A DNA stretch of 64,000 nucleotides, from NCBI GenBank assembly GCA_014529385.2, contig CM043971.1:93659840-93723839 (forward strand), written 5' to 3'. The first letter of the stretch is position 1. Each line of letters starts with the position of its first letter. Of the stretch, positions 38,003-48,330 are shown piece after piece. Both the position numbers and the translations under genes were made by a program. The notes beneath the pieces were generated by a model, which was not told where the DNA came from, did no database searches, and worked only from the letters and a program-made list of their open reading frames with translations. The DNA is from Adiantum capillus-veneris (taxonomy: Eukaryota; Streptophyta; Polypodiopsida; Polypodiales; Pteridaceae).

Positions 38003-41000
38003 TTACTCTAATGTAGCATTGTAAGCATTGACAAGGTTCATACTATCCTTAAGTTGTACTCCTTGCATCCATTTAGCATCTTCAAAAGGATAATTTTTGA
38101 ACTTAATAAGATACCGTCGGATTATCTTACCATGTCGTAGTACCTTGTCTTCATGCCGAAGGACAGCTTCGGGTTGTAGCACCTCTTCTTGGTCTTCGAC
38201 TTCGGGAGGGTCTTCAATAATTGGTTCAATTGGTGGCTCTCCTTTGTAGGGCTTAAGTAAGCTTACATGAAAGGCATTGTGTATAATCCAATGGTTGGGC
38301 AACTTGAGTTGATAAGCTGTCTCATTGATAGGCTTCAAGATTTGGAAAGGACCATAGTATCTTTTTGCTAGTTTAGCATAATACTTTTGATGGCCCGTAG
38401 GATTTTTGCCCGTCGTTTGCCTTAATCGAGCCTTAGGAAACTTGAGTAAGACCCAATCATTTTCTTTGAACATTAAGGCTCTTCTGTGCTTATCAGCAGC
38501 AGCTTTTTGCCTTTGTTGAGAGATGGCTATAGCCTCCCTAATCTTTTGAAAAGATTCTTGTAGGTCACGGCTATACTCATCGGCGGCGAAGATCTTCCCA
38601 TGTACTTTCAGTAGCAAGGGACTTTTAGGTCTTCCCTCTATGATCTCGAAAGGTGCTTTCCCCGTAGAAGTATGTACAGTATTATTGTAGGCATACTCTA
38701 CTAGAGGTAAATACTTTTCCCATTGTGAGCGTTGATCTACTTCGGTAACATAAGTCTTGAGTAGATCGAGTATCGTAAGATTGGCTATCTCACTTTGGCC
38801 ATCCATTTGTGGGTGATAGGCCGAAGAGAAATTCAATCTTGTTCCTAGATTTTCAAAGAGACCTTTCCAGAAATTACTGGTCATTCTAGGATCTCTATCT
38901 GACACGATGGATGTGGGTAATCCATGGTGTTTGAAAATCAGAGATATGAAGAGAGTTGCCATTTGGTGTGCCTTAATAGTCTTTTTGACAGGAATGAAAT
39001 GTGCTTGCTTGCTAAACCTATCGACTATTGTCCATATTCCTGTATTCCCATGGATAGACTTGGGTAATCCAAAGATGAAATCCATGGATATACTCTCCCA
39101 TGGTGAATTTGGAATAGGCAATGGCTGGAGTAATCCAGGTTGCTTCCCTCTATCATACTTGGTCTTTTGGCATACTACACATTTTGATACATACTCTTGT
39201 ATGTCCACTTTCATGGTAGGCCAATAAAAATACGTCTCTACTCCTCGGAGAGTAGGTTGAATACCTCTATGCCCCACATATGGAGGAGCATGGGATTCAT
39301 ACATAACCTTCTCATGAAGGGAATGGGTAACACATAGCCTATTTCCGTGGAGAAGATAACCATCCTGCAAGGTGAATGGTTCCTCTTTCTTCCCCAAAGC
39401 AAGGGCTGACATTATGTCTCTAAAGTCAGGATCAGTAGCATACTCATCTATCATAGAGGATAGATCATTGTGAGTAGCTATAGACACCGCATTAACTTTT
39501 GGTCGTCGTGAAAGTGCATCGGCAACTTGATTGTGCTTACCAGCTATGTGAGCAATATGGAAATTAAATTGCGAAAGAAAATTTGCCCACCTCATTTGTT
39601 TGTCGGAAAGCTTGGTTTGCGTCATGAAATACTTGAGACTTTGGTGGTCAGTTCGTAGGATAAATGGAGTCCCCAATAGGTAGTGCTTCCATGTGTCTAG
39701 GGCATGTAGAACAGCTAAAAGCTCTTTCTCATAAATGCCCAAGACTCGTTCATCACCATTGAGCCTTCGGCTCTCATATGCTATGGCATGCCCTTCTTGA
39801 AGCAAAACCGCTCCAAGGCAATCACCACAAGCATCACATTGGACCTCAAATGGCTTTGAGAGATCCGGAAGCATAAGGATTGGTTGGGAAGTAAGCTTCT
39901 CTTTGAGTTTTTCAAAAGCATTTTGCTCCTTAGCAGTCCATACAAACTTAACGTTCTTCTTAGTTAAGTCGTGTAGTGGTCCTGCTACTTGAGAGAATTT
40001 TGCTATGAAGCGTCTATAGTATGCACACATACCAATAAAGCTTCTTAGCTCATGTAGATTTCTTGGGTTAGGCCATGCTTTTATTACTTCTAACTTTGAT
40101 GGATCCATTTGGATACCATCTTTAGAGATAATATGACCTAAGTATTGAATCTCTTGAAGGAAGAATTCGCTTTTCTTTTGGTTGAGATAAAGCTTGTTCT
40201 CCCTCAATGCTTGAAAAATCACTTGGAGATGCTGCTTATGTTCCTCCAAAGACTTGGAGTAGATGATGATATCATCAAAGAACACTCCAGTGAATTTTTG
40301 ATATGGTCTAAAAATTTTCTCCATCAAACGATTGAACGTAGCTGGTGCATTAGTCAAGCCAAAAGGCATGACTAGATATTCATAAAGACCAAACGTTGTG
40401 CGAAACACGGTCTTTAAGATATCTTCATCCACTATCCTTATTTGATGATAGCCACTCTTAAGGTCAATCCTACTGAAGTAGGTAGAGCCTTGTAGCTTAT
40501 CAAACAGATCTTCTACCCGAGGTACGGGAAATCTGTTTTTGATAGTGATATGGTTTAGTGCTCGATAGTCCACACACATACGGTTTGTACCATCTTTCTT
40601 TTGCACTAAAAGGACTGGAGAACAAAAGGGAGAGGAACTAGGCCTCACCATCCCTTTGTCTACCAGCTCTTGTACTTGCCTCATGATCTCCTCTTGTTGA
40701 GCTTGTGAGACTCGATAAGGAGGCTTGTTAGGTGGTGAGCTTCTAGGAAGGAGCTCAATACGATGGTCATCATCCCCTCGTTTTGGAGGTAAGTCCATAG
40801 GGATATCATCGATGAACACATCTTGGAATCCTTTTAGAAAATTAGACAAGTCTAACTCTTCTTGATTCCTATCATTTACATTTGATGAAACATTAGTATC
40901 TTTTGGAGACTCTTTGACAAAAATCATGTACGCAGAAACTGAGCTCTTCATTGACTTATCAAAAGAAAGAGGATTTACAAGTGGAATAGTGCGACCACGC

Positions 41001-41776
41001 TCACTAGCATCTATATACATGTTCTTTCCCCTGTAAGTGAAGTAAATTCTCCTTTCAGGGAACTTCATGTTGGCAGCCATGCGATCAAACCATGGTGCCC
41101 CTAGGATAACATCCTGATGTTGGAGAGGAGAGATGAAGAAGTCTTCTTTGTCGACATAGCTTTGGACATGAAGCCTCAACTTCCCAATCAAGGGAGTAAC
41201 GGAGGCTTGTTGTCCCTTGAAAGCTGCATCAACGACTACTATATCTCCCATCTCAAAAGCTTGAATGCCCAACTTGGTGGCCAACTCTATTGATATGAAG
41301 TTAAGAGTAGAGCCAGGGTCAAACAAGATGAAGGCATCATGCTCTCTTACCTTTCCCCAAGCATAGGAGAGTGATGATCCTTTGCAATGAGCATCCTCTT
41401 TTGGAGCTTCGATGGTGGAAGCTCTAGGAGTCTCATTGCGAGTATTCTTCTTGGGGCAAGAACAATAGCCATGTCCTTGCTCTCCACACTTGAAACACTT
41501 ATGGTCCTTGCGAAAAGCTTCAAGCTCTTCAAGAGAGAGTTTGTTTTTACCTTTGTAAACTCCCTTCTCCTTGGACCGATTGTTTTTGTTGTTGGAAGTG
41601 CCTTGGGAATTATTTTGAGCATTGGATTTCCCCTTTGCATCATTTTTATCTTTGTTTTCCATGGGCTTGACATTACGTCTAGCCCCTTGATGGAAATTGA
41701 TGCGTGAAGGAACCATGGTGTGGTGGATTACTTCGGTAATAGTACCGGGCCGTTGAGAGTTGATGTATTCGGCCAT
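38003..41776 (-). CDS. Gyp-B1 Pol: knuckle, protease, RT, RNase H, integrase, chromodomain
   Basis: 1257 uninterrupted codons. In order: CCHC knuckle (C94, C97, H102, C107), protease (LFDPGSTLNF, active D153), RT with VFFDDIIIYS (D501, D502), RNase H (FEVQCDACGDCLGAV), integrase HHCC (ESHAPPYVGHRG...CVVCQ), core D, D and E in MDFIFGLP, VSDRDPRM and MDGQSEIAN, then the GPF region. A C-terminal chromodomain-like stretch (IIRRYLIKFKNYPFEDAKWM) follows. It is in the same frame as gag; the true translation start is at 42781 and this Met is internal. All catalytic residues look present. Confidence 0.95.
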   Translation of the reverse strand: MAEYINSQRPGTITEVIHHTMVPSRINFHQGARRNVKPMENKDKNDAKGKSNAQNNSQGTSNNKNNRSKEKGVYKGKNKLSLEELEAFRKDHKCFKCGEQGHGYCSCPKKNTRNETPRASTIEAPKEDAHCKGSSLSYAWGKVREHDAFILFDPGSTLNFISIELATKLGIQAFEMGDIVVVDAAFKGQQASVTPLIGKLRLHVQSYVDKEDFFISPLQHQDVILGAPWFDRMAANMKFPERRIYFTYRGKNMYIDASERGRTIPLVNPLSFDKSMKSSVSAYMIFVKESPKDTNVSSNVNDRNQEELDLSNFLKGFQDVFIDDIPMDLPPKRGDDDHRIELLPRSSPPNKPPYRVSQAQQEEIMRQVQELVDKGMVRPSSSPFCSPVLLVQKKDGTNRMCVDYRALNHITIKNRFPVPRVEDLFDKLQGSTYFSRIDLKSGYHQIRIVDEDILKTVFRTTFGLYEYLVMPFGLTNAPATFNRLMEKIFRPYQKFTGVFFDDIIIYSKSLEEHKQHLQVIFQALRENKLYLNQKKSEFFLQEIQYLGHIISKDGIQMDPSKLEVIKAWPNPRNLHELRSFIGMCAYYRRFIAKFSQVAGPLHDLTKKNVKFVWTAKEQNAFEKLKEKLTSQPILMLPDLSKPFEVQCDACGDCLGAVLLQEGHAIAYESRRLNGDERVLGIYEKELLAVLHALDTWKHYLLGTPFILRTDHQSLKYFMTQTKLSDKQMRWANFLSQFNFHIAHIAGKHNQVADALSRRPKVNAVSIATHNDLSSMIDEYATDPDFRDIMSALALGKKEEPFTLQDGYLLHGNRLCVTHSLHEKVMYESHAPPYVGHRGIQPTLRGVETYFYWPTMKVDIQEYVSKCVVCQKTKYDRGKQPGLLQPLPIPNSPWESISMDFIFGLPKSIHGNTGIWTIVDRFSKQAHFIPVKKTIKAHQMATLFISLIFKHHGLPTSIVSDRDPRMTSNFWKGLFENLGTRLNFSSAYHPQMDGQSEIANLTILDLLKTYVTEVDQRSQWEKYLPLVEYAYNNTVHTSTGKAPFEIIEGRPKSPLLLKVHGKIFAADEYSRDLQESFQKIREAIAISQQRQKAAADKHRRALMFKENDWVLLKFPKARLRQTTGKNPTGHQKYYAKLAKRYYGPFQILKPINETAYQLKLPNHWIIHNAFHVSLLKPYKGEPPIEPIIEDPPEVEDQEEVLQPEAVLRHEDKVLRHGKIIRRYLIKFKNYPFEDAKWMQGVQLKDSMNLVNAYNATLE

Positions 41777-41830
41777 CTCTTCAGGTAATCCCGCACAGAA
41801 TTGCTGTCTTTGCTTGGCAAAGTCTATCTT

Positions 41831-42781
41831 TTAAAAGACAGTAGCTTTGAGATGTAAATCCCAAAACTTGTCTACATACTTGTTGATAGACTCATGAGAG
41901 AGAAGCTTCAAGCCGCGCCATTCGGTAAGAACTTTATCTTTAGTATCGCTTGGCAGAAATTGCTTCATGATGGAAATTCGTAGAGTTTTCCATGTCTTTG
42001 GGGCTTCTCCATTGCCACGAAGGCTAGCCCACCATTGACGAGCTGATTTTTGGAAGTGCATAGCTACATGACGTAGCTTGGAGGACTCTGTGAAGCCCTC
42101 GTCCCCAAAGGCCGCGTCAAATTGCTGGATGAAGGCCAAGACTTTGTCGGTAGCACCAAAGGTGCCATCATAGGTGAGAAAAGAGATACTCTTTCCTCCC
42201 TCCTTGAACTTCTTTAGCTTTTGTGACCTTCGCCATGCAGGAAATGATTTGCGATGTCCTCCCCTCTTGTATTCTCTAGAAGAATAGCCATAACTTTCAT
42301 CGGAAGAGGAGGAAGGTGAAGAAGAAGGAGAAGAGGGTGACCTCTTCCTAGCCCTTTTCTTCCTTTGTTTCCTCTCTTGCCTTTCAGAGTGATGAGGAGA
42401 AGGACTATGGGTTGCTCTTTTCCTCTTGGGAGGAGTAGGCGATCGTTTAGACCGCCTTCTTCGTGGAGCCACATCTTCAGAAGAACTTAGAATTTCATTG
42501 CTTTCTTTCTCTTTGGATTCCTCCTCTCCAATGGGAGAGAGTCTTCTTTTGGGGGTCTCTTCGAGAGGCCTCCTAAGCTCTCTCTCCTCTTGGAGAGGAA
42601 GGGAAATTCCATAGGCACGAAGTTGTTGAGTAACTTCGGCTTGCAAAGTAGGGTTTCCCATAGCTTGTTGCAACCTAGTCACAAGATAATTCACAACCAT
42701 GGGAGCATAATCATTAGCACCTTCATGTGCAAAATCAAAGCTATCAATGTTCATTCTACTCTCTTGATTATTGTCAGCCAT
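41831..42781 (-). CDS. Gyp-B1 Gag, cut by one stop codon
   Basis: 316 codons from MADNNQESRMNIDSFDF. The acidic N-terminus is followed by an Arg/Ser-rich basic stretch (about residues 105-160) and a retrotransposon gag capsid domain (FLTYDGTFGATDKVLAFI, ARQWWASLRG, VDKFWDLHLK). It ends at a TAA (41833-41831); the frame continues for 18 more codons into the Met used for the Pol entry. Gyp-B2 has CAA at this position, so TAA looks like a C-to-T change. Without it, gag-pol would be one frame of about 1590 codons. Confidence 0.92.
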   Translation of the reverse strand: MADNNQESRMNIDSFDFAHEGANDYAPMVVNYLVTRLQQAMGNPTLQAEVTQQLRAYGISLPLQEERELRRPLEETPKRRLSPIGEEESKEKESNEILSSSEDVAPRRRRSKRSPTPPKRKRATHSPSPHHSERQERKQRKKRARKRSPSSPSSSPSSSSDESYGYSSREYKRGGHRKSFPAWRRSQKLKKFKEGGKSISFLTYDGTFGATDKVLAFIQQFDAAFGDEGFTESSKLRHVAMHFQKSARQWWASLRGNGEAPKTWKTLRISIMKQFLPSDTKDKVLTEWRGLKLLSHESINKYVDKFWDLHLKATVF

Positions 42782-43183
42782 GTTAACAAAATTTTATGTA
42801 TGTACTTAGTGTAGGCTTTGGCAATTCAAAACCTTAGTTGCCACTCCTCTTAGCCTTTGAAAATTGGCTTTTAAGTATCTACACCCACGGCTCAAAGTGG
42901 TTAATTATAGAGAGTAGAGGAGTAGGTCTAACATAGCAGAGTTGCCAAGGGCTAGCTCCTTTCGGACTTCTTATGGCTCAATAATGGTAAAGCCGTAGGC
43001 AAGTCTAAAAAGACTCCATTATTAAGTCCAAAGCTCCCGAGGTGTGCACCATCCCCCACATAGTGAGCTTAACAAAACTGATATTAGATCCCAGTTCCAC
43101 TTACCCTATTATAATTAACAACATCAACCATTTATAGGCTACTTAAGGACCTCTCTTCTTAAGCAAGAAAAGAGAAACCAAAT
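42782..43183 (-). other. Gyp-B1 untranslated leader
   Basis: About 400 bases between primer site and gag start; no frame. Confidence 0.8.
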
Positions 43184-43195
43184 GCTCTGATACCA
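43184..43195 (-). other. Gyp-B1 primer-binding site (initiator tRNA-Met)
   Basis: Minus-strand TGGTATCAGAGC one base from the 5' LTR. Confidence 0.92.
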
Positions 43196-43196
43196 A

Positions 43197-43936
43197 TGTA
43201 ATGGAATTAGCCTATTCAACTTGAGAATACAAGTAATTTATCATTGGACCCCTTTGAAGTCTAGCCAATAGGCTTCAAGCAACACATGAAGGTAACATGG
43301 GTAGGGACCTGACATGTGTCCTTGCTGCCTCTTCAAGTTGGGGCTTCCCTTGTGTGTGTGAGTGGGTGTTCTCTCTCTAGCCCCTAGGAAAAGGGCTCGC
43401 CCCCCCTCTTGTAGGAATGCTTTTGACTTTAGGTGATCAAGCACCTTACTCACCAAGCATGACAAAGCACTTGAACTAGGGGGTGTTCCCACAAGCATCT
43501 CAGGCAAGCTTCTCAAGGCACCTCAAGTACCTAATCATGCAGCAAGTCAAGCACCTCAAGCATCTTAATCAAGCACCTCAATCATGACAAACACCTCAAG
43601 CACGACAAGCACCTCAAGCAGGACAAGCACCTCGAGCTTGGGCCGGGTTCCCACCTCAAGCTCAGCCCTAGCTTACCTAAGGTCAAAGGACTTTTACACA
43701 CATTTATTGGAGGTCTTCAATGAAGCTAACCCTAAGGTCTTATGCTCCATTGGTTAGCCTTGCTCTTTGATAGACCATCTCCCTTTTGGGCCCCTTTACC
43801 ATTGGCCCCGTGTTGAGATAGATCTATAAGCACATATCTATATCTTAACACTTGTTCCCGTTTATTCTCCCACATTAAGTGATCAATTTAATATGAGAAA
43901 ATCATTTGGGTTGGTTAGATATTAGATTTTATGACA
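43197..43936 (-). repeat. Gyp-B1 5' LTR
   Basis: 740 bp, TGTCATAAAATC...TTCCATTACA on the minus strand, with the AAGCACCTCAAGCA-type minisatellite at about 43540-43640. It shares its first 270 bases or so with the longer LTR of Gyp-B2. Confidence 0.93.
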
Positions 43937-45128
43937 ATGCTTGTCATGCTTGATGACTAAGGTACTTGAGGTACCTGTCACATTTAATGAGGAAGTTGCT
44001 GGAGAAGCTTCCTATGCATGGGGGGTAAGATGCTTGAGTCAAAAAGAGAACCTACACACTTAATGAGGAAGTTTCTTGAGAAACTTCCTATGCATAAAAA
44101 TCTCAAAGTTAGGATAATTCTAAAAGAGCACATGGGACACATATCAGACTCTCACTAAGCTTAACCACATGGTGTGCTTGAATGCTATTGGTTGGGCTAA
44201 AGAGGGGTCCAATGAGCTTCTACTTCCATCTAACAAATATCTAGATATTTTCAAGCTCTCTCTCTCTAAGGGGTAAGGAGGACACTTGTCAAAAGACTAC
44301 CCATGTACTTGACTGCATGCTGCATGTGATTGGCTAGAGGGAGAGGGGTCCAATGAGCTTGCAACATGCAGAAAGCTCACCACTCGCCCAAAGCAAGGAG
44401 GGGGGGTGCTAGGGGGATATACTCCACACACACACACTCATTTGGAAAGCCATTCTCACTTGGTGAAAGTTGAGGAACACCACCTCCTTCTCCAAGCTTG
44501 TGAGAGTGAAAGCCTACACCAACACTCTTGGCTATGGAATGAAAATCCAACCAAGAGTCATGCTTCAATGCTTAAGCTTGCCATCTTCTCCATCTTCATT
44601 ACTATGCTATTATGTATGCTAGCAAGAAAAGTAATGATAAGTAAGGAACTATTTCTTTCTCCTATGGAATGTTTCTTCTTCCTCTTCCCTATCCTCATTC
44701 CCCGCTAGCTCTCTCCACCTTCGAAGGTGTTTGAGGCCTTGGGACTGAGACTTGGGATAGTTAATGCTTTCTTCAAGTTTATGTTATGCTTGTGATGTAT
44801 GAAGCTTTCCATCTTCATTGCATCACCTAGGTTACAAGGAAAACAAAGATTGTATTGTACCAAGTCTCTCTTGATGGGAGAAACTATAATACAAATGCCT
44901 ATTGGAGGGGGGACCGGCTCCATATGAATTCGGTCCTCAACTATTGTCATGTTCTCTAAACTCTCTCTCTTGCAAAAGTATTGTTCATGCCAAGTTAACT
45001 AAGTACCATGTTTATATTGCTACCATCAATTAAGTTCAACCGCTATGCTCACAAAGAATCTCTCAAAAGTGCTTCACCTAATTTCCTAATTCCGCTACTC
45101 TCAAAGTTCATAGGCAAATTCCATTACA
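43937..45128 (+). repeat. Gyp-B2 5' LTR, head missing
   Basis: Aligns from base 428 of the 3' LTR (43937 corresponds to 50752). Gyp-B1 abuts exactly here. A short open frame (44406-44708) with a hydrophobic segment is also in the 3' LTR; I regard it as chance. Confidence 0.88.
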
Positions 45129-45129
45129 T

Positions 45130-45141
45130 TGGTATTAGAGC
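45130..45141 (+). other. Gyp-B2 primer-binding site, altered
   Basis: TGGTATTAGAGC, one base different from the initiator-Met complement (TGGTATCAGAGC). Confidence 0.8.
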
Positions 45142-45542
45142 ATTTGGTTTCTCTTTTCTTGCTTAAGAAGAGAGGTCCTTAAGTAGCCTATTAATGGTTG
45201 ATTTTGTTAATTATATTAGGGTAAGTGGGACTGGGATCTATTATCGGTTTTGTTGAGCCCACTATGTGGGATATGGTGCACACCTCGGGAGCTTTGGTCT
45301 TAATAATGGAGTCATTTTAGACTTGCCTACGGCTTTACCATTATTGAGCCATAAGAAGTCTGAAAGGAGCTATCCCTCAGGAACTTCGCTATGTTAGACT
45401 CACTCCACTACTCTTTATAATTAACCAATTCGAGCAGTGGGTGTAGATACTTAAGTGCCTATTTTCAAATGCTAAGAGGAGTAGCAACTAAGGTTTTGAA
45501 TTGCCAAAGCATTCACTAAGTAAACACATAAGTTTAATTAAC

Positions 45543-46992
45543 ATGACTGACAATAACCAAGAGAGTAGAATGAACATTGATAACTTTGATTTTGCACATG
45601 AAGGTGCTAATGATGATGCCCCCATGTTTGTTAATTATCTTGTCACTAGGTTGCAACAAGCTATGGGCAACCCCGCTTTGCAAGCCGAAGTTACTCAACA
45701 ACTTCGTGCTTATGAGATTTCCTTTCGTCTCAAAGAGGAGAGAGAGCTTAGAAGGCCTCTTTGGTGAGACCCCCAAAAGAAGACTCTCTCCCATACGAGA
45801 GGAGGAATCTAAAGAGCGAGAAAGTAATGACTCCCTAAGTTCCTCAAAAGATGTGGCTCCATGAAGATGGCGGTCTAAACGATCACCAACTCCTCCAAAG
45901 AGGAAACGGTTAACCCATAGTCCTTCTCCTTGTCACTCCACAAGGGAAGAGAGGAAACAAAGGAATAAAAGGGCCAGAAAGAGGTCACCCTCTTCTCCTT
46001 CTTCTTCACCTTCCTCCTCTACCGATGAAAGCTATGGCTGTTCTCCCAGAGAATACAAGAGGGGAGGACATTGCAAATCTTACCTTGCATGGCGAAGGTC
46101 ACAAAAGTTAAAGAAGTTCAAAGAGGGAGGAAAGTGTATCTCTTTTCTCACCTATGATGGCACCTTTGGTGCTACCGACAAAGTATTAGCCTTCATCCAA
46201 CAATTTGATGCGGCCTTTGGAGACGAGGGCTTCACGGAGTCCTCCAAGCTACACCATGTAGCTATGCACTTCCAAAAATTGGCTCATAAATGGTGGGCTA
46301 GCCTTCGTGGCAACGGTGAAGCCCCAAAGACATGGAAAACTCTACGAGTTTCCATCATGAAGCAATTCCTTGCAAGTGATGCAAAGGACAAAGTGCTTAC
46401 CAAATGGTGAAGTTTAAAGCTTCTCTCTCATGAGTCTATCCACAAATATGTGGACAAGTTTTGGAATTTACATCTCAAGACTACTATCCTTCAAAAGATA
46501 GACTTTGCCGTGCAAAAGAAACAATTATGTGTGGGATTACCCAAAGAGATGGCCGAGTATGTCAACTCTCAACGGCCTCGTTCTATCACCAAGGTAATCC
46601 ACCACACCATGTTTGCTTCACGTATCAATTTCCAACAAGGGGCTAGATGGAATGTCAAACCCATGGAAAATAAAGACAAAAGTGATGCCAAGGGGAAATC
46701 CAATGCCCAAAATTCTTCCCAAGGCCATTCCAACAACAACAAAAACAATCGGTCCAAGGAGAAGGGAGTTTACAAAGGTAAATATAAACTCTCTCCTAAA
46801 GAGCTAGAAGCTTTTTGTAAGGACTACAAATGTTTTAAGTGTGGGGAGCAAGGCCATGGTTATCGTCCTTGCCCCAAGAGAATTGCCCGCAATGAGACTC
46901 CTAGAGCCTCCATATTTGAAGCTCCAAAAAGAGGATGCTCATTGCAAAGGATTTCTCCTTTCCTATGCTTGGGGAAAGATGCAAGAGCATGA
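45543..46992 (+). pseudogene. Gyp-B2 gag and knuckle, broken
   Basis: From MTDNNQESRMNIDNFDF. A frameshift lies near 45765, with later stops (for example the codon after DVAP near 45864 and in AKDKVLTKW* near 46410). The last frame, 46450-46992, contains LQKIDFAVQKKQ, with Gln where Gyp-B1 has its stop, and an intact CCHC knuckle CFKCGEQGHGYRPC. Confidence 0.85.
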
Positions 46993-47757
46993 TGTCTTTA
47001 TTTTGTTTGACCCTAACCCTGGTTCAACTCACAACTTCATATCCACGGAGTTGACCACCAAGCTAGGCATTCAAGCCCACGAGTTGGGAGATGCACTGAA
47101 AGCCAATGGAGCTCTCAAGGGACAAGATGTCTCAGTTACTTCCTTAATTGGAAAATTAAGGCTTCATGTCCAAAGCTATGTGGACAAAAATGATTTCTTC
47201 ATCTCCCCTCTCAAACATAAGAATGTTATCGTTGGGCACCATGGTTTAACCGCATGGCTTCCAACATGTATTTCCTTGAAAGGAGAATCTACTTCATCTA
47301 CAGGAAAAAGAGCATGTACATAGATGCTAATGAGTTGGGGAACACCACATCCTTGCAATAAATGGAGTCAAGAGGAATTAGAGTTGTCTAATTTCCTAAA
47401 TGGATCCCAAGATGTTTTGATTGATGACATCCCTAGTGAGATATCTCTAAAATGAGGGATGATGACCATGCAATTGCACTCCTGCCAGAAAACTTAGTGC
47501 CTAACAAGCCTCCTTATCAAGTTTCACAAGCTCAACAAGAGGAGATCATGAGGCAAGTGCATGAATTGGTGGAAAAGGGGATGGTGAGGTCTAGCTCCTC
47601 TCCATTTTGTTCACCATTTCTTTTAGTGCAAAAGAAAAACGACACATATCTCATGTGTATGGACTATAGAACACTAAATAAGATTACTATAAAAAATAGA
47701 TTTCCCGTGCCGCGAGTAGAAGATCTATTTGATAATTTACAAGTTTTGGCCTGACAA
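46993..47757 (+). pseudogene. Gyp-B2 protease and RT start, broken
   Basis: The protease motif has two extra codons (LFDPNPGSTHNF). The linker to RT is shorter than in Gyp-B1. RT begins PFCSPFLLVQKKNDTYLMCMDYRTLN and stops at FDNLQVLA. Confidence 0.82.
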
Positions 47758-48330
47758 ATGCTCCAGACGCATTTAAACTCATGATGGACAAAAATCTTCA
47801 GGCCATTCAAATTCTCTTGAAGAGTACAAGCGACACCTCTAGGTAATCTTTCAAGTTGTGAGAGAGAATAAGCTTTTCATTAATAAAAAGAAAAGTGAAT
47901 TTTTCCTACAAGAGATTCAATATTTAGGTCACATTATCTCTAAAGATTGCACTCGTATGGATGCAACAAAGTTAGAGATAATAAAAGGATGGCCTAATCC
48001 AAGGAATCTATAGGAGGTACGAAGCTTCATAGGTATATGTGCATACTATAGATGCTTCATTAAAAAAAAAAAAAATCTCGCTAATAGCAAGCCCATTACA
48101 TGACTTAACAAATAAAGAATGTTAAGTATTCATGGACAGCAAAAGTGCAAGAAGCTTTTGAAGAAGCTTAAGGAGAATCTTATCTCTCAACAAGTGCTCA
48201 CACTACTAGATCTCTCAAAGCCATTTGAGGTCCAATGTGATGCTTGTGGTAATTGCCTTGGAGCTATTTTGCTTCAAGAAGGGCATGCCATAGCATATGC
48301 GAGTCAAAGACTCAACTTTGATAAGTGAGT
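47746..48330 (+). pseudogene. Gyp-B2 RT remainder without active site, RNase H start
   Basis: After FDNLQ the sequence jumps to TNAPDAF, losing about 43 codons including the RIDLKSGYHQIR block. It then jumps again past the FFDD motif to the EEYKRHL block. Late RT (LISKDCTRMDATKLEIIK) and the RNase H start (FEVQCDACGNCLGAILLQEG) are recognisable. The polymerase active site is absent. Confidence 0.85.

Larger units (their letters stand above)
36911..43936 (-). mobile_element. Gyp-B1: young, almost intact chromovirus
   Basis: LTRs at 36911-37643 and 43197-43936 differ by about three substitutions, one single-base gap and a 26-base indel over roughly 700 bases by eye. It has an initiator-Met primer site, a polypurine tract and a single gag-pol frame interrupted once. 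The last 33 or so bases of the left (3') LTR are missing, and no target duplication is seen. It stands head-to-head with Gyp-B2. Confidence 0.93.

Noticed and set aside
44406-44708. 100-codon ORF with a hydrophobic segment in both Gyp-B2 LTRs
   Set aside because: Present twice only because LTRs are copies of each other; the second copy has a different start, and it lies in untranslated LTR.
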